Positions 1-7,374 of a stretch of DNA of 17,315 nt are shown one piece after another (within the stretch, counting starts at the first letter, position 1; each line of letters starts with the position of its first letter). The stretch is from contig JADFVP010000178.1 of the NCBI GenBank assembly GCA_015222595.1, positions 1 through 17,315 of the forward strand, given 5' to 3'. Under the pieces are notes generated by a model. That model was not told the origin of the DNA, searched no databases, and worked only from the letters and a program-made list of their open reading frames with translations. The DNA comes from Pseudomonadota bacterium (GTDB lineage Bacteria > Desulfobacterota > GWC2-55-46 > JADFVP01). The position numbers and the translations under genes are program-made.

Positions 1-263
1 CACCACAATATAGGTTAAGGTCTACTACATTAAGGTTTGATTAGAGCCCTGGCAAAAGGTACTGATCGACCGGGGGCCGCACCAAAGTATGCACACTAGT
101 GCAGAACATCCAGACTGTCAGATCTTTATAATAAACAGCCCTAACAGTATGTGACCTAAGTCCGGTCTTTGCTATCAGCACGTCTACTATTTCCCTGTTT
201 GCATCTATCTTTTCGTTATGATAGTCTGAAAATAATTCTAAACTGAAAGGGCGAATAATTAAA

Positions 264-623
264 GTGAAATCTTTTAAGCAACTTGCCGTACTTACCGTGC
301 TGCTCGCACTACCCGTACTCCTTGGCGCATGTACCAAGAGCGCCAGTTGCGACTCACCCAAGGTTGAGTCACAGGTTCTTGACCGCATGAAGGCCGGATT
401 CGAGCGGCAGTTTACCCAGACCATGGGCAATGCCGATGCGCTAAAGAAACTGAGCTTCAGCCTAAGAAACGTAGTGCAGACCGGGCTGGACGATAAGAGC
501 CATACATACTCCTGCACTGCAGATGTAGCGCTAACCGGCCCTAATGAGACCAAGACCATGCCCATAACCTATACTGCCGCAATGACACCCGGCGGACTTC
601 GCGTACAGGTGGACCGGTTTTGA
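264..623 (+). CDS. Small predicted lipoprotein of unknown function (119 aa)
   Basis: The protein begins with a lysine-containing n-region and a hydrophobic stretch (residues 7-20) followed by a lipobox LGAC, with the lipidated cysteine at residue 23. It is therefore expected to be exported and anchored to a membrane. The mature part is about 97 residues and contains two more cysteines (C29 and C84) that could form a disulphide. It shows an alpha/beta-like pattern, and I recognise no family. The start is a GTG with a weak purine-rich stretch (GAAAGG) about 13 bases upstream; no in-frame ATG precedes the signal peptide. It stands alone, 151 bp ahead of the helicase gene on the same strand. The lipoprotein call is firm but the function is unknown. 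Confidence 0.8.
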   Translation: MKSFKQLAVLTVLLALPVLLGACTKSASCDSPKVESQVLDRMKAGFERQFTQTMGNADALKKLSFSLRNVVQTGLDDKSHTYSCTADVALTGPNETKTMPITYTAAMTPGGLRVQVDRF

Positions 624-701
624 CATCCGACACAACAATAACATTTGAGTTGCTCTCCACGCACCTCACCACTTATGCAACTTCCACAGACACAAACAAC
701 A

Positions 702-755
702 GAACGAACGGCAACCCAAGGCCCGGCGGCCCTGATGGCGCGGCTCCGTTCGTTC
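702..755 (+). promoter_or_regulatory. Perfect 10-bp inverted repeat ahead of the helicase start
   Basis: GAACGAACGG (702-711) is matched exactly by CCGTTCGTTC (746-755), with a 34-base GC-rich interior. The repeat ends 19 bases before the helicase ATG. No T-run follows, so it does not look like an intrinsic terminator. If transcribed it would form a stable hairpin in the 5' leader of the RNA helicase mRNA. It may be an autoregulatory structure or a processing site; that role is inference. Confidence 0.55.
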
Positions 756-774
756 GCAATTCAGATGGATAGAC

Positions 775-2625
775 ATGAAATTTGACATTCTAAAAATAGA
801 CAAAAAAATTCTACAAGCAATTCATGATATGGGTTACGAGCGCTGCACCCCAGTGCAGGAACAGTCCCTGCCGGACTCTCTTGCCGGAATGGACATCATC
901 TCCCAATCGCAGACAGGCACAGGAAAGACTGCGGTCTTTCTCATTACGGCGCTAAACAGACTCAATACCGGAGAGTTGAAAAAGGGGCGCGACCCAAGGG
1001 CGCTTATTCTCGTTCCTACACGCGAACTGGCAACTCAAGTCTCTAAAGAGGCCGACAAACTCGGCAACCACCTCTCTCTTCGCTCCATAGCCATCTACGG
1101 CGGGGTCGATTACGACAAGCAGATAGGCCCCCTGAAAGAGGGTGTAGACATCATAGTAGCCACACCCGGCAGGCTCATGGACCTCTACAAGTCGAAAGCA
1201 TTCAGCCTCAGTTCCATAGAGATGTTCATAATCGACGAGGCCGACCGCATGTTCGACATGGGCTTTGCCCCGGACGTCAGGTACATTGCCGGTCGGCTGC
1301 CGAAAGATAAAGAGCGCCAGACGCTGCTCTTCTCCGCAACGATTGACTACAACGTAAAGAGCCTGGCATCCAGGTACATGAAGCCCGACCCCGTACTCGT
1401 AGAGATAGAGCCCGAATCCGTTACGGTAGACGCCATCGACCAGAAGGTGCTCTATGTGTCGAACGAAGAGAAACTCGGGGTCTTGATGGGGCTGCTCAAA
1501 AGGCCGGACACGCTAAGAACCATCATCTTCACCAATATGAAACGCACAGCGGAGATGCTCGAATGGAAGCTGAAGGAGAACGGCCTGGAGGCCTCTGTTC
1601 TTACGGGCGACGTAAGCCAGTCCAAGCGCGAGCGTATAATGGCCTCCATGAAGGCCGGTAAGGTAAATACTCTTATCGCCACCGACGTTGCAGCACGAGG
1701 GGTCCACATAGACGACGTAACGCACGTAATCAATTACGATCTGCCTGAAGACCCGGCAAACTACGTGCACCGCATAGGCAGAACCGCGCGTGCTGGAAAG
1801 AGCGGCAAGGCGTATAGCCTCGGATGCGAAGACTCTGTCTTCAACCTTCCGGCTATTGAAGAGTATATAGAGCGCAAGATAGACAATGAATGGATGGACG
1901 AGGACGAAGTCGTCAAGGATAAGGCAGGCCGCTACAGAGGTTCGCGCACGCGTACCGCAGGGCCTGCAAAGAGACCGGCACGCTCCGGTACGAAAAGACC
2001 TGACAGAGGTCCGCGCAGCAAAAGCACCTCTTCAAGAAGCTCTTCTGGCGGCAAAAAGCCGTCCTCAAGCTCCTCCCGTCCGGCTGCAAAGAGCCAGTCT
2101 ACAGCTTCTAAGGCCAGCGCTTCAAAAGAGCCGACCAAAGAATCTAAAGGAGCGAGCACGGAGACAAGCCCGGCAGCCTCAAATGAAGGCGGGCCCAGAA
2201 GGCCCCACAGGCCCAGAGGCCGCAGACCGGCCAAAAGCGCAGATGGAGCAGCCAAGAGTACCCAGGGCTCGCAAGGCTCTAAGGAAAGACCCAGAAAGAC
2301 GAGCGAAGGCAGCGAAAAGCGCACCGGCGAACAGAAACGGGCACAGCAGCCTCGCAGAACCGCCAGCAAGAGGCCGTCCGGTGATACTAAAGAGCGCACC
2401 AGGACGCCGCGCAGCAGCGGTAGGCCTGCAAAGCCGACAAAGTCAGAAGACACCTCCTCAGACGCACGCCTCTCCTTCTACAAGCCGGGACGGGGACTTG
2501 AGCCAAGTTCGAGAAAGAAGAGCGCAGCCGCAGTGAAACCCAAGGAGGTTCCAGTCAGCGCAAAAGCGGAAGAGAAGACCAGCGGGCTAATAAAACGGGT
2601 CCTTAAATCATTCTGGAAGAAGTAA
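775..2625 (+). CDS. rhlB: RhlB-like DEAD-box ATP-dependent RNA helicase with long basic tail
   Basis: This is an ATP-driven RNA duplex unwinding enzyme, probably acting in mRNA decay, ribosome assembly or cold adaptation. All superfamily 2 DEAD-box motifs are present: Q motif CTPVQ (residues 24-28), Walker A QTGTGKT (46-52), PTRELA (81-86), TPGR (130-133), DEAD (154-157), SAT (187-189), ATDVAARG (302-309) and HRIGRTARAG (332-341). The segments LTGDV (276-280) and NLPAIEEYI (357-365) resemble E. coli RhlB closely. Residues 381-616 are a low-complexity tail rich in Ser, Lys, Arg, Pro and Ala, far longer than the short basic tail of E. coli RhlB, and end in an amphipathic segment LIKRVLKSFWKK. 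No clear Shine-Dalgarno precedes the ATG, and a perfect inverted repeat lies just upstream. The helicase call is certain; RhlB rather than RhlE orthology is likely. Confidence 0.93.
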   Translation: MKFDILKIDKKILQAIHDMGYERCTPVQEQSLPDSLAGMDIISQSQTGTGKTAVFLITALNRLNTGELKKGRDPRALILVPTRELATQVSKEADKLGNHLSLRSIAIYGGVDYDKQIGPLKEGVDIIVATPGRLMDLYKSKAFSLSSIEMFIIDEADRMFDMGFAPDVRYIAGRLPKDKERQTLLFSATIDYNVKSLASRYMKPDPVLVEIEPESVTVDAIDQKVLYVSNEEKLGVLMGLLKRPDTLRTIIFTNMKRTAEMLEWKLKENGLEASVLTGDVSQSKRERIMASMKAGKVNTLIATDVAARGVHIDDVTHVINYDLPEDPANYVHRIGRTARAGKSGKAYSLGCEDSVFNLPAIEEYIERKIDNEWMDEDEVVKDKAGRYRGSRTRTAGPAKRPARSGTKRPDRGPRSKSTSSRSSSGGKKPSSSSSRPAAKSQSTASKASASKEPTKESKGASTETSPAASNEGGPRRPHRPRGRRPAKSADGAAKSTQGSQGSKERPRKTSEGSEKRTGEQKRAQQPRRTASKRPSGDTKERTRTPRSSGRPAKPTKSEDTSSDARLSFYKPGRGLEPSSRKKSAAAVKPKEVPVSAKAEEKTSGLIKRVLKSFWKK

Positions 2626-2736
2626 GCCTCAACAAGTATGCACTTCACCTGGGCTAACCCCTACAGGTCAATTAAAGAAGTTACTTTGAAAACACCTCTA
2701 CAGACAGTAAAGTATAAACAACAAGCGGTTTGATAC

Positions 2737-2765
2737 TTGCATCGCGGCCCTCAACATGTTATACT
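2737..2765 (+). promoter_or_regulatory. Sigma70-type promoter for the secreted protein gene
   Basis: A -35 element TTGCAT (2737-2742) and a -10 element TATACT (2760-2765) are separated by exactly 17 bases. The predicted start near 2772 gives a leader of about 85 bases. The rest of the 2626-2856 gap shows no ORF and no hairpin followed by a T-run, so no terminator for the helicase was found. Confidence 0.7.
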
Positions 2766-2856
2766 AGTGATACTTTTCCGCGATTAAGGCCGATACCTCT
2801 CTCAGTACAGCTCCCTACGTTGCAGACAAATGCGGTTAAGCAATTGAAGAGGGTTT

Positions 2857-3471
2857 ATGCTTTTACGGTGCCTACAGGTTGTAAAACCAACACTTAAGTG
2901 GTCTGCTCCACTTCTGTTGCTCTGCTTCATCTACCCGGCAATAGTTGAGGCCGGGCTTTACCCTGTGATAGACCACCCTCTCTACGGTATTCGTCTTGGT
3001 GAAAAAAAGACCATCCTCTCGCACGATATCAGAAAGTCCGGCAAGAAGATTACGAGGGATTCCAACCTCAAAGACAGCGTACACACCCACGGCAAGATAT
3101 GGTCGATAAAGGGCGCTCTTCAGAACAGGAAGGGCATAGATCATACGCGCATCCACATGCTAGGCGGGCAGGTCTACGAAATTGAGGTCGTCTTCAAGAA
3201 CCACTCCAACAGAAAGTTCCGGCAGATCAGAAAACAACTGATAGACGAGTTCGGAGATTACGATATAGACAGTACAGGAGGGGCGCTCTTTACGACGCAT
3301 ATAGACGGTCAAAACGTCACGGTCCGCTTAAACAGGATTAGTATAAGCGATGACGGGAAGTTCAACATAACGCTCCAGTACTTCTACAAGAGATTCATGC
3401 GAGACGTTATGAGAATGCACCAGAAAAAGATGACGCGCACTCCACATAGAAACTCGTTATCTGCACGGTAG
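2857..3471 (+). CDS. Predicted secreted protein of unknown function (204 aa)
   Basis: The N-terminus has a basic segment followed by a hydrophobic run (about residues 16-31) and a plausible signal peptidase site after AIVEA (residue 32), so the protein should be exported. The mature region is rich in charged residues, has no cysteines or transmembrane segments, and begins with HPLYGIRLG (residues 40-48). Central residues 100-175 look like alternating strands and a helix. The C-terminus is strongly basic (Lys, Arg and His). I do not recognise a family. A purine-rich Shine-Dalgarno (GAAGAGGG) lies just before the ATG and a good promoter lies about 90 bp upstream, so it is probably transcribed alone. 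Confidence 0.75.
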   Translation: MLLRCLQVVKPTLKWSAPLLLLCFIYPAIVEAGLYPVIDHPLYGIRLGEKKTILSHDIRKSGKKITRDSNLKDSVHTHGKIWSIKGALQNRKGIDHTRIHMLGGQVYEIEVVFKNHSNRKFRQIRKQLIDEFGDYDIDSTGGALFTTHIDGQNVTVRLNRISISDDGKFNITLQYFYKRFMRDVMRMHQKKMTRTPHRNSLSAR

Positions 3472-3619
3472 TCGGCACGACACCCTGCCCTCCTCTAAAC
3501 CACAACCAACTCTACTGCCTTACTCTAACTCGCACCGCCTCGCCATATCAGTCCGTTCTTTCAGATAACAATCCGATAGATTCTCTGATGCTTTTTCGAA
3601 AACCTGAGAAAACCGCCTA

Positions 3620-3649
3620 TTGACTACCGAAGCCGTCTGGTGTTTTAAT
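3620..3649 (+). promoter_or_regulatory. Promoter of the tRNA-Gly gene
   Basis: The -35 element TTGACT (3620-3625) and the -10 element TTTAAT (3644-3649) are 18 bases apart. The -10 matches the consensus at five of six positions. Transcription would begin near 3656, about 23 bases before the mature tRNA. Confidence 0.6.
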
Positions 3650-3678
3650 ACGGATCTATTGCTCTGTTTAAGACCGAG

Positions 3679-3752
3679 GCGGGTGTAGTTCAATGGCAGA
3701 ACGTGAGCTTCCCAAGCTCAATACGAGGGTTCGATTCCCTTCACCCGCTCCA
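3679..3752 (+). tRNA. tRNA-Gly, anticodon CCC
   Basis: The cloverleaf folds fully. The acceptor stem is GCGGGTG/CACCCGC, the D stem is GTTC/GAAC, and the anticodon stem is TGAGC/GCTCA with loop TTCCCAA, giving anticodon CCC at 3711-3713. The T stem is GAGGG/CCCTT (closing G-T wobble) with loop TTCGATT. The discriminator base is T and the 3' CCA is encoded (3750-3752). It would read GGG glycine codons. The minus-strand membrane protein gene ends only 8 bp beyond its 3' end. Confidence 0.97.
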
Positions 3753-3760
3753 TTGCTTGC

Positions 3761-4417
3761 CTACAAGAGATCTGCCCCCTCTGCCACCTTCTCACACCCT
3801 TTCATGCTGTAGCGTGCGTAAGAGACCAGCACTCCGATGGAGATAAAGAAGAGAACGGGATCTATTATGTAGTCGAAGAAGTTAGGGGAGGGCAACAGCG
3901 CATGGTTCCAGGCTACGACGTAAGCGAGAAAGACCCACTTTAACCTCGAACCAGTTACGATGGCAACAAGGGTCAAGGCTGCCGTAAGAATAAAGACCCA
4001 CGAAAAGGTATAACCGACAAAGTAGAGGTCGTGCGGAAGGAGACCAAGAGTGCCCGAGTAGAGCGCTGTGCCAACGATAACATTCCAGAGGCAGAAGAGG
4101 CCGAGTGTGGCTCTGTCGAGGACTCTGCCCTGCGCTCTTGTACCATTGGACCTGTCTTTTGTAATATTCCTAACGATAAAAAGCAGCATGACAGCAACAG
4201 TCCCGATAGAAAAACTCGGACTGATCGAGAGCAACAAAGAGGCCGCACTAAGGCCTGAGCAGAAGGGCATCACAGAGCAGAGCGCTACCGCGACCGTTGC
4301 CGTAGCTCTGTAGAACACAGGTACTCTTACCCACCACCTACCTCTCCTGACCACTACAATAAAGAGCGCGGCCAGCATCAGCGCCGGGGCCAGATAAGTG
4401 AAGTACGCCTCAGCCAT
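3761..4417 (-). CDS. Polytopic inner-membrane protein, last gene of glycan operon (218 aa)
   Basis: This hydrophobic protein has about six predicted membrane spans and a short basic loop near residues 86-98 (KDRSNGTRAQGR). The late segment PNFFDYIIDP (about residues 176-185) may be a conserved site, but I cannot name a family or activity. I chose the ATG at 4417 because an AAGGAG sits 7 bases upstream; the GTG one codon earlier (4420) has only 4 bases of spacing. The start overlaps the end of the BNR gene, so the two are translationally coupled. A role as membrane partner of the BNR protein or of the glycosyltransferases is inferred from position only. Confidence 0.75.
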   Translation of the reverse strand: MAEAYFTYLAPALMLAALFIVVVRRGRWWVRVPVFYRATATVAVALCSVMPFCSGLSAASLLLSISPSFSIGTVAVMLLFIVRNITKDRSNGTRAQGRVLDRATLGLFCLWNVIVGTALYSGTLGLLPHDLYFVGYTFSWVFILTAALTLVAIVTGSRLKWVFLAYVVAWNHALLPSPNFFDYIIDPVLFFISIGVLVSYARYSMKGCEKVAEGADLL

Positions 4418-5636
4418 CACTCTTCTCCTTCAGCATCTGAGAAATCAGCCATTCATCTGAGAACGTAATATGCTTTATCCGTTTCCTGTCGTACGTATAA
4501 GTTACGTGATAGACGCCCCGCGACTCTCTTACGATAGAAGGGTATGAAAACTCGCCCAACGCCTCATCTTCTAACACTCTGGCCATGCTCCACGTCGCCC
4601 CTGAATCTGTTGAATAGTAGAGCGCGAGCCGAGCCCTGTCGTTGAAGGTATCGTTCAGGACTATCAACGCCCTGCCTCCTTCGCCCCGTACAACATCTAA
4701 CCCGGAGTTAGGGTTTGGTATAGTGGTATTCTCAGGTCTCGTCCAGGTGAGTCCGTTATCCGAACTCGTAGAAGTAAGCACGTAGCTCTTATCCGCGCCG
4801 GTTGCGTTGCGGTAGAAGGCCCGGAGCCCTCCCTCTTCCGTTACGAGCACCGCGCCTTGCAGTACGCCCCCGGTTGTGGATGCTCTCTTGTTCCTGACGT
4901 AGAGCCCGAAACCGTCTTCGGTCTCAACAGGGGTCATAAAAAGGATCTCCGGGAACTTACGCATAAGTTCATGGTAGACAGGCAGGAGCAGGGCGCCGTT
5001 ATCAAGCTGTACTGGAGCGTTCTTTACAAGTGTGCTTATGTTAAAGAGTGGCCCGGTAATCAGTTTCTTCGAGTCCGACCAGCTCTCGCCTCCGTCCACC
5101 GACACTTTGTAGTTGAGCGAACTGACCGACCACCCGCCTATAGGTACGGTTACGTAAACAAGCCAGAGCCTGTCATTTGCTCCGTGCCCGGCACCGGGTT
5201 CGGTAAAGAGCACCGGGTTGCCGAGCTTTTTAACATAGCGCCCAAGCTCTTTAGACGCGCTCACCCTTGTAACAACCACACGCTCCGGAGCCCAGAGGCG
5301 GGCAACGGGGTCGTAGACCGAGGTATAGATACTGACGTCGCGCGCGCCTTCGCGGCTTCCCGCGTACCAAGCAGCCATAACCCGGCCATCACCAAGAAGC
5401 GCAACAGTAGAGACGTGCGAAACGGTTCCTTCTTCAGGAGAGTTAACGAAACTTTCTTCGTAGAAGTTTTCAGGATAGATAACGCCAGAGCCTTTTTCTA
5501 TACTAGCTTCCGTTGCAACGGAAGAGCCCACCGGAGCGCCGTACTCGTACTTGGGGTGGGCACTCCATAGCTCGCCATACCAGGCAACCGTATAGACTAC
5601 TAAGGTGAAGAGTATCAGGGCTATCTTTGTTACCAT
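4410..5636 (-). CDS. Membrane-anchored BNR-repeat protein, sialidase-like fold (408 aa)
   Basis: Residues 3-19 form one hydrophobic segment, likely an uncleaved anchor or signal that places the rest in the periplasm. The remainder looks like a BNR_2 (sialidase-type) beta-propeller. Three Asp boxes are visible: SVDGGESW (179-186), SSDNGLTW (291-298) and STDSGATW (342-349). HVSTVALLGDGRVMAAWYAG (residues 74-93) and the late FSYPSIV / VTYTYDRKRIKHI segments are typical of this family. I did not find an FRIP-type motif, so true sialidase activity is doubtful; it could cleave or bind another sugar. Its ATG follows the glycosyltransferase stop by one base and its end overlaps the membrane protein start. 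Confidence 0.85.
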   Translation of the reverse strand: MVTKIALILFTLVVYTVAWYGELWSAHPKYEYGAPVGSSVATEASIEKGSGVIYPENFYEESFVNSPEEGTVSHVSTVALLGDGRVMAAWYAGSREGARDVSIYTSVYDPVARLWAPERVVVTRVSASKELGRYVKKLGNPVLFTEPGAGHGANDRLWLVYVTVPIGGWSVSSLNYKVSVDGGESWSDSKKLITGPLFNISTLVKNAPVQLDNGALLLPVYHELMRKFPEILFMTPVETEDGFGLYVRNKRASTTGGVLQGAVLVTEEGGLRAFYRNATGADKSYVLTSTSSDNGLTWTRPENTTIPNPNSGLDVVRGEGGRALIVLNDTFNDRARLALYYSTDSGATWSMARVLEDEALGEFSYPSIVRESRGVYHVTYTYDRKRIKHITFSDEWLISQMLKEKSDG

Positions 5637-5637
5637 C

Positions 5638-7374
5638 TTATAACGGCCCCCAACCGCTTCGTATGGCTGTTGAAGAAGAGCTTATAAAGTAGAGGCCGAA
5701 ACCGGTCTTTAGCCCATCGAGTGAGCGCTCCTTGAAGGCCATGCGCCAGTCGTCCTTTGTTGCACCCTCTCGCGCAAACTTTATCCACGACCTCCTGGAG
5801 TAGAATGACTCGAAACTCAAGAGCGGCTCGTGTACCGTAACTCCGGCCAGCATAGAGACGTACTTTAGGTCCGGCACCAGCCTATCCTCTACTATCAGGT
5901 AGATACCCTTGTCCGCGCCCTCTTTAAGGTCCGCCGGGGTAATGACCTTCTGCACCGACCTCTTCAACCGTATAGAGAGCATACCGGGGTTATCCCCCTT
6001 GTAGTAAAAGACCTCAGCCGGTCTCTGCTTCAGGACATAAAGCAGCTCGGGCGGGGTTCTCTGAATACCGAAGCCGGGATAGAGAAGCCCGAAGAGCGCC
6101 ATGTTAAAGAGCCCTGCCGCTACCACGGCAACAAGAAAACTCTTTTCTCTCTCCTTGCCGCCTGCCCTCCACATATAGAAGAAGAAGAGCCCGACAAAGA
6201 GCACGAGCAACGCGAGAACCGCGCCGTTCGTTAGTTTGAACCAGTAACCGAACGAAATAAAGAAGAGGCCAAGAGCGGTATAGAAGAGAGCGCCTACTCT
6301 GTGCGCCGCCCCTTTCCAGAGACTGGATTTGTACGGAACGGAACAGAGCATCATTACGGCCGGAGGAAGCGCGACTATCACGTACCGCTCGAACTTTACC
6401 TTCAAGAGCAGAAACGGCAAGAGCGCGGCAAGGGTCCAGCCGAGAAGCCACAACTGGCGAGTGTACTGAGGTTCGAGGCCGTGAAGGAGCATACTGAGAA
6501 AAGCCCTGACATAGAGAAAACTCCATGGCAACAGCAGCAGCATAAGCCCACCGATGACAACCTCAGGCCCTGTGGAGTACGAACTCATAAAGCGGGCGCT
6601 CACCAGTTCGTTGAACAGCTCGCCGGTAAAGAGGTCGCCCCACTTAAGGTACATCGCTATCGGCCAGGGCAGCACCACGGCAAAGAAGATCAGAATCGAC
6701 ACCGCAACGTCGGTCCACCTCCTCTTAAGCTCGCCCCACCCGCCGAGTATAAAGAAAGAGAGCAGCGCGGCAAGCACTGCCACCCCCGGGCCTACCGGCC
6801 CTTTGGTCAATGCCGACAGAGCGCACGCAACAGCCCCAAGGTAGAGGTATCGGCTTCTGCCTGCCCCTTTCCAGAGAAGAAAGAAGTAGACCGAGAGCGT
6901 GACAAAGAAGGCGAGCGGAAGATCAAGGAGCGCAAGGCGCGCCTGAATAGAGGCCCCGGCAGAGGTAAGCACAAGGAGCGCAGGAACTAGCCCCTGCAAC
7001 CCTATACCGGCCCCTCGCATTACCGGCGACTCGTCCTCCTCAAAAAGCTCTCGGTAGATAAGCATAGTAAGAGCGCTCATACCGATAGCAAAGAGCATTC
7101 CCCATGCCCTTGCGCTAAGGAGGTTTACTCCGAAGAGCTTGTAGTTGGCGCTTATCAGCCAGTACATAAGCGGCGGTTTCTTCAGGCGCGGCACGGTGTC
7201 GAGGTAAGGGGTGGCGTACTCACCACGCTCGACCATCTCCATAGGCGTCCGTAGCGTCAGAAGATATTCGTCCTTGGACGTGATGCCGGTCTCGGTATAG
7301 AGGCCCGGAAGATAGATCAAGAGGCCGAAAACCGCTAGCATCAGTACTGCAACTGTCTTAGAGAGTCTACTCAC
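5638..7374 (-). CDS. ArnT/PMT-family membrane glycosyltransferase, second copy (578 aa)
   Basis: This is a GT-C fold enzyme expected to move a sugar from a polyprenyl-phosphate donor to an acceptor on the periplasmic side. An N-terminal span (about 8-23) is followed by the first periplasmic loop with the acidic pair SKDEY (about residues 34-38 of the long form), then YATPYLDTVPRLKKPPLMYW, the ArnT-type signature. Many further hydrophobic spans follow, ending in a soluble C-terminal region. I prefer the GTG at 7374, whose GTGA overlaps the TGA stop of the upstream gene and which has GGAG 5 bases upstream; a GTG at 7377 is one codon longer. It differs clearly in sequence from its upstream neighbour. 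The sugar and acceptor cannot be told. Confidence 0.88.
   Translation of the reverse strand: MSRLSKTVAVLMLAVFGLLIYLPGLYTETGITSKDEYLLTLRTPMEMVERGEYATPYLDTVPRLKKPPLMYWLISANYKLFGVNLLSARAWGMLFAIGMSALTMLIYRELFEEDESPVMRGAGIGLQGLVPALLVLTSAGASIQARLALLDLPLAFFVTLSVYFFLLWKGAGRSRYLYLGAVACALSALTKGPVGPGVAVLAALLSFFILGGWGELKRRWTDVAVSILIFFAVVLPWPIAMYLKWGDLFTGELFNELVSARFMSSYSTGPEVVIGGLMLLLLPWSFLYVRAFLSMLLHGLEPQYTRQLWLLGWTLAALLPFLLLKVKFERYVIVALPPAVMMLCSVPYKSSLWKGAAHRVGALFYTALGLFFISFGYWFKLTNGAVLALLVLFVGLFFFYMWRAGGKEREKSFLVAVVAAGLFNMALFGLLYPGFGIQRTPPELLYVLKQRPAEVFYYKGDNPGMLSIRLKRSVQKVITPADLKEGADKGIYLIVEDRLVPDLKYVSMLAGVTVHEPLLSFESFYSRRSWIKFAREGATKDDWRMAFKERSLDGLKTGFGLYFISSSSTAIRSGWGPL

Noticed and set aside
127..132. 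Perfect TATAAT on the plus strand
   Set aside because: No acceptable -35 element lies 15-19 bases upstream, and it is about 130 bases from the lipoprotein start.
41..565. Minus-strand open frame of 174 codons at the left edge
   Set aside because: Its N-terminal half is antisense to the lipoprotein gene, which has a convincing signal peptide. The part outside (41-263) has no start codon or ribosome site of its own.
1886..2536. Long alternative frames on both strands within the helicase tail (also 1932-2453 minus)
   Set aside because: They are shadows of the low-complexity Ser/Lys/Arg/Pro-rich tail and contain no recognisable domain.
6301..6990. Plus-strand frames opposite the glycosyltransferases (also 4857-5570 and 8187-8525)
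   Set aside because: They are highly charged antisense translations of hydrophobic membrane proteins and have no family features.
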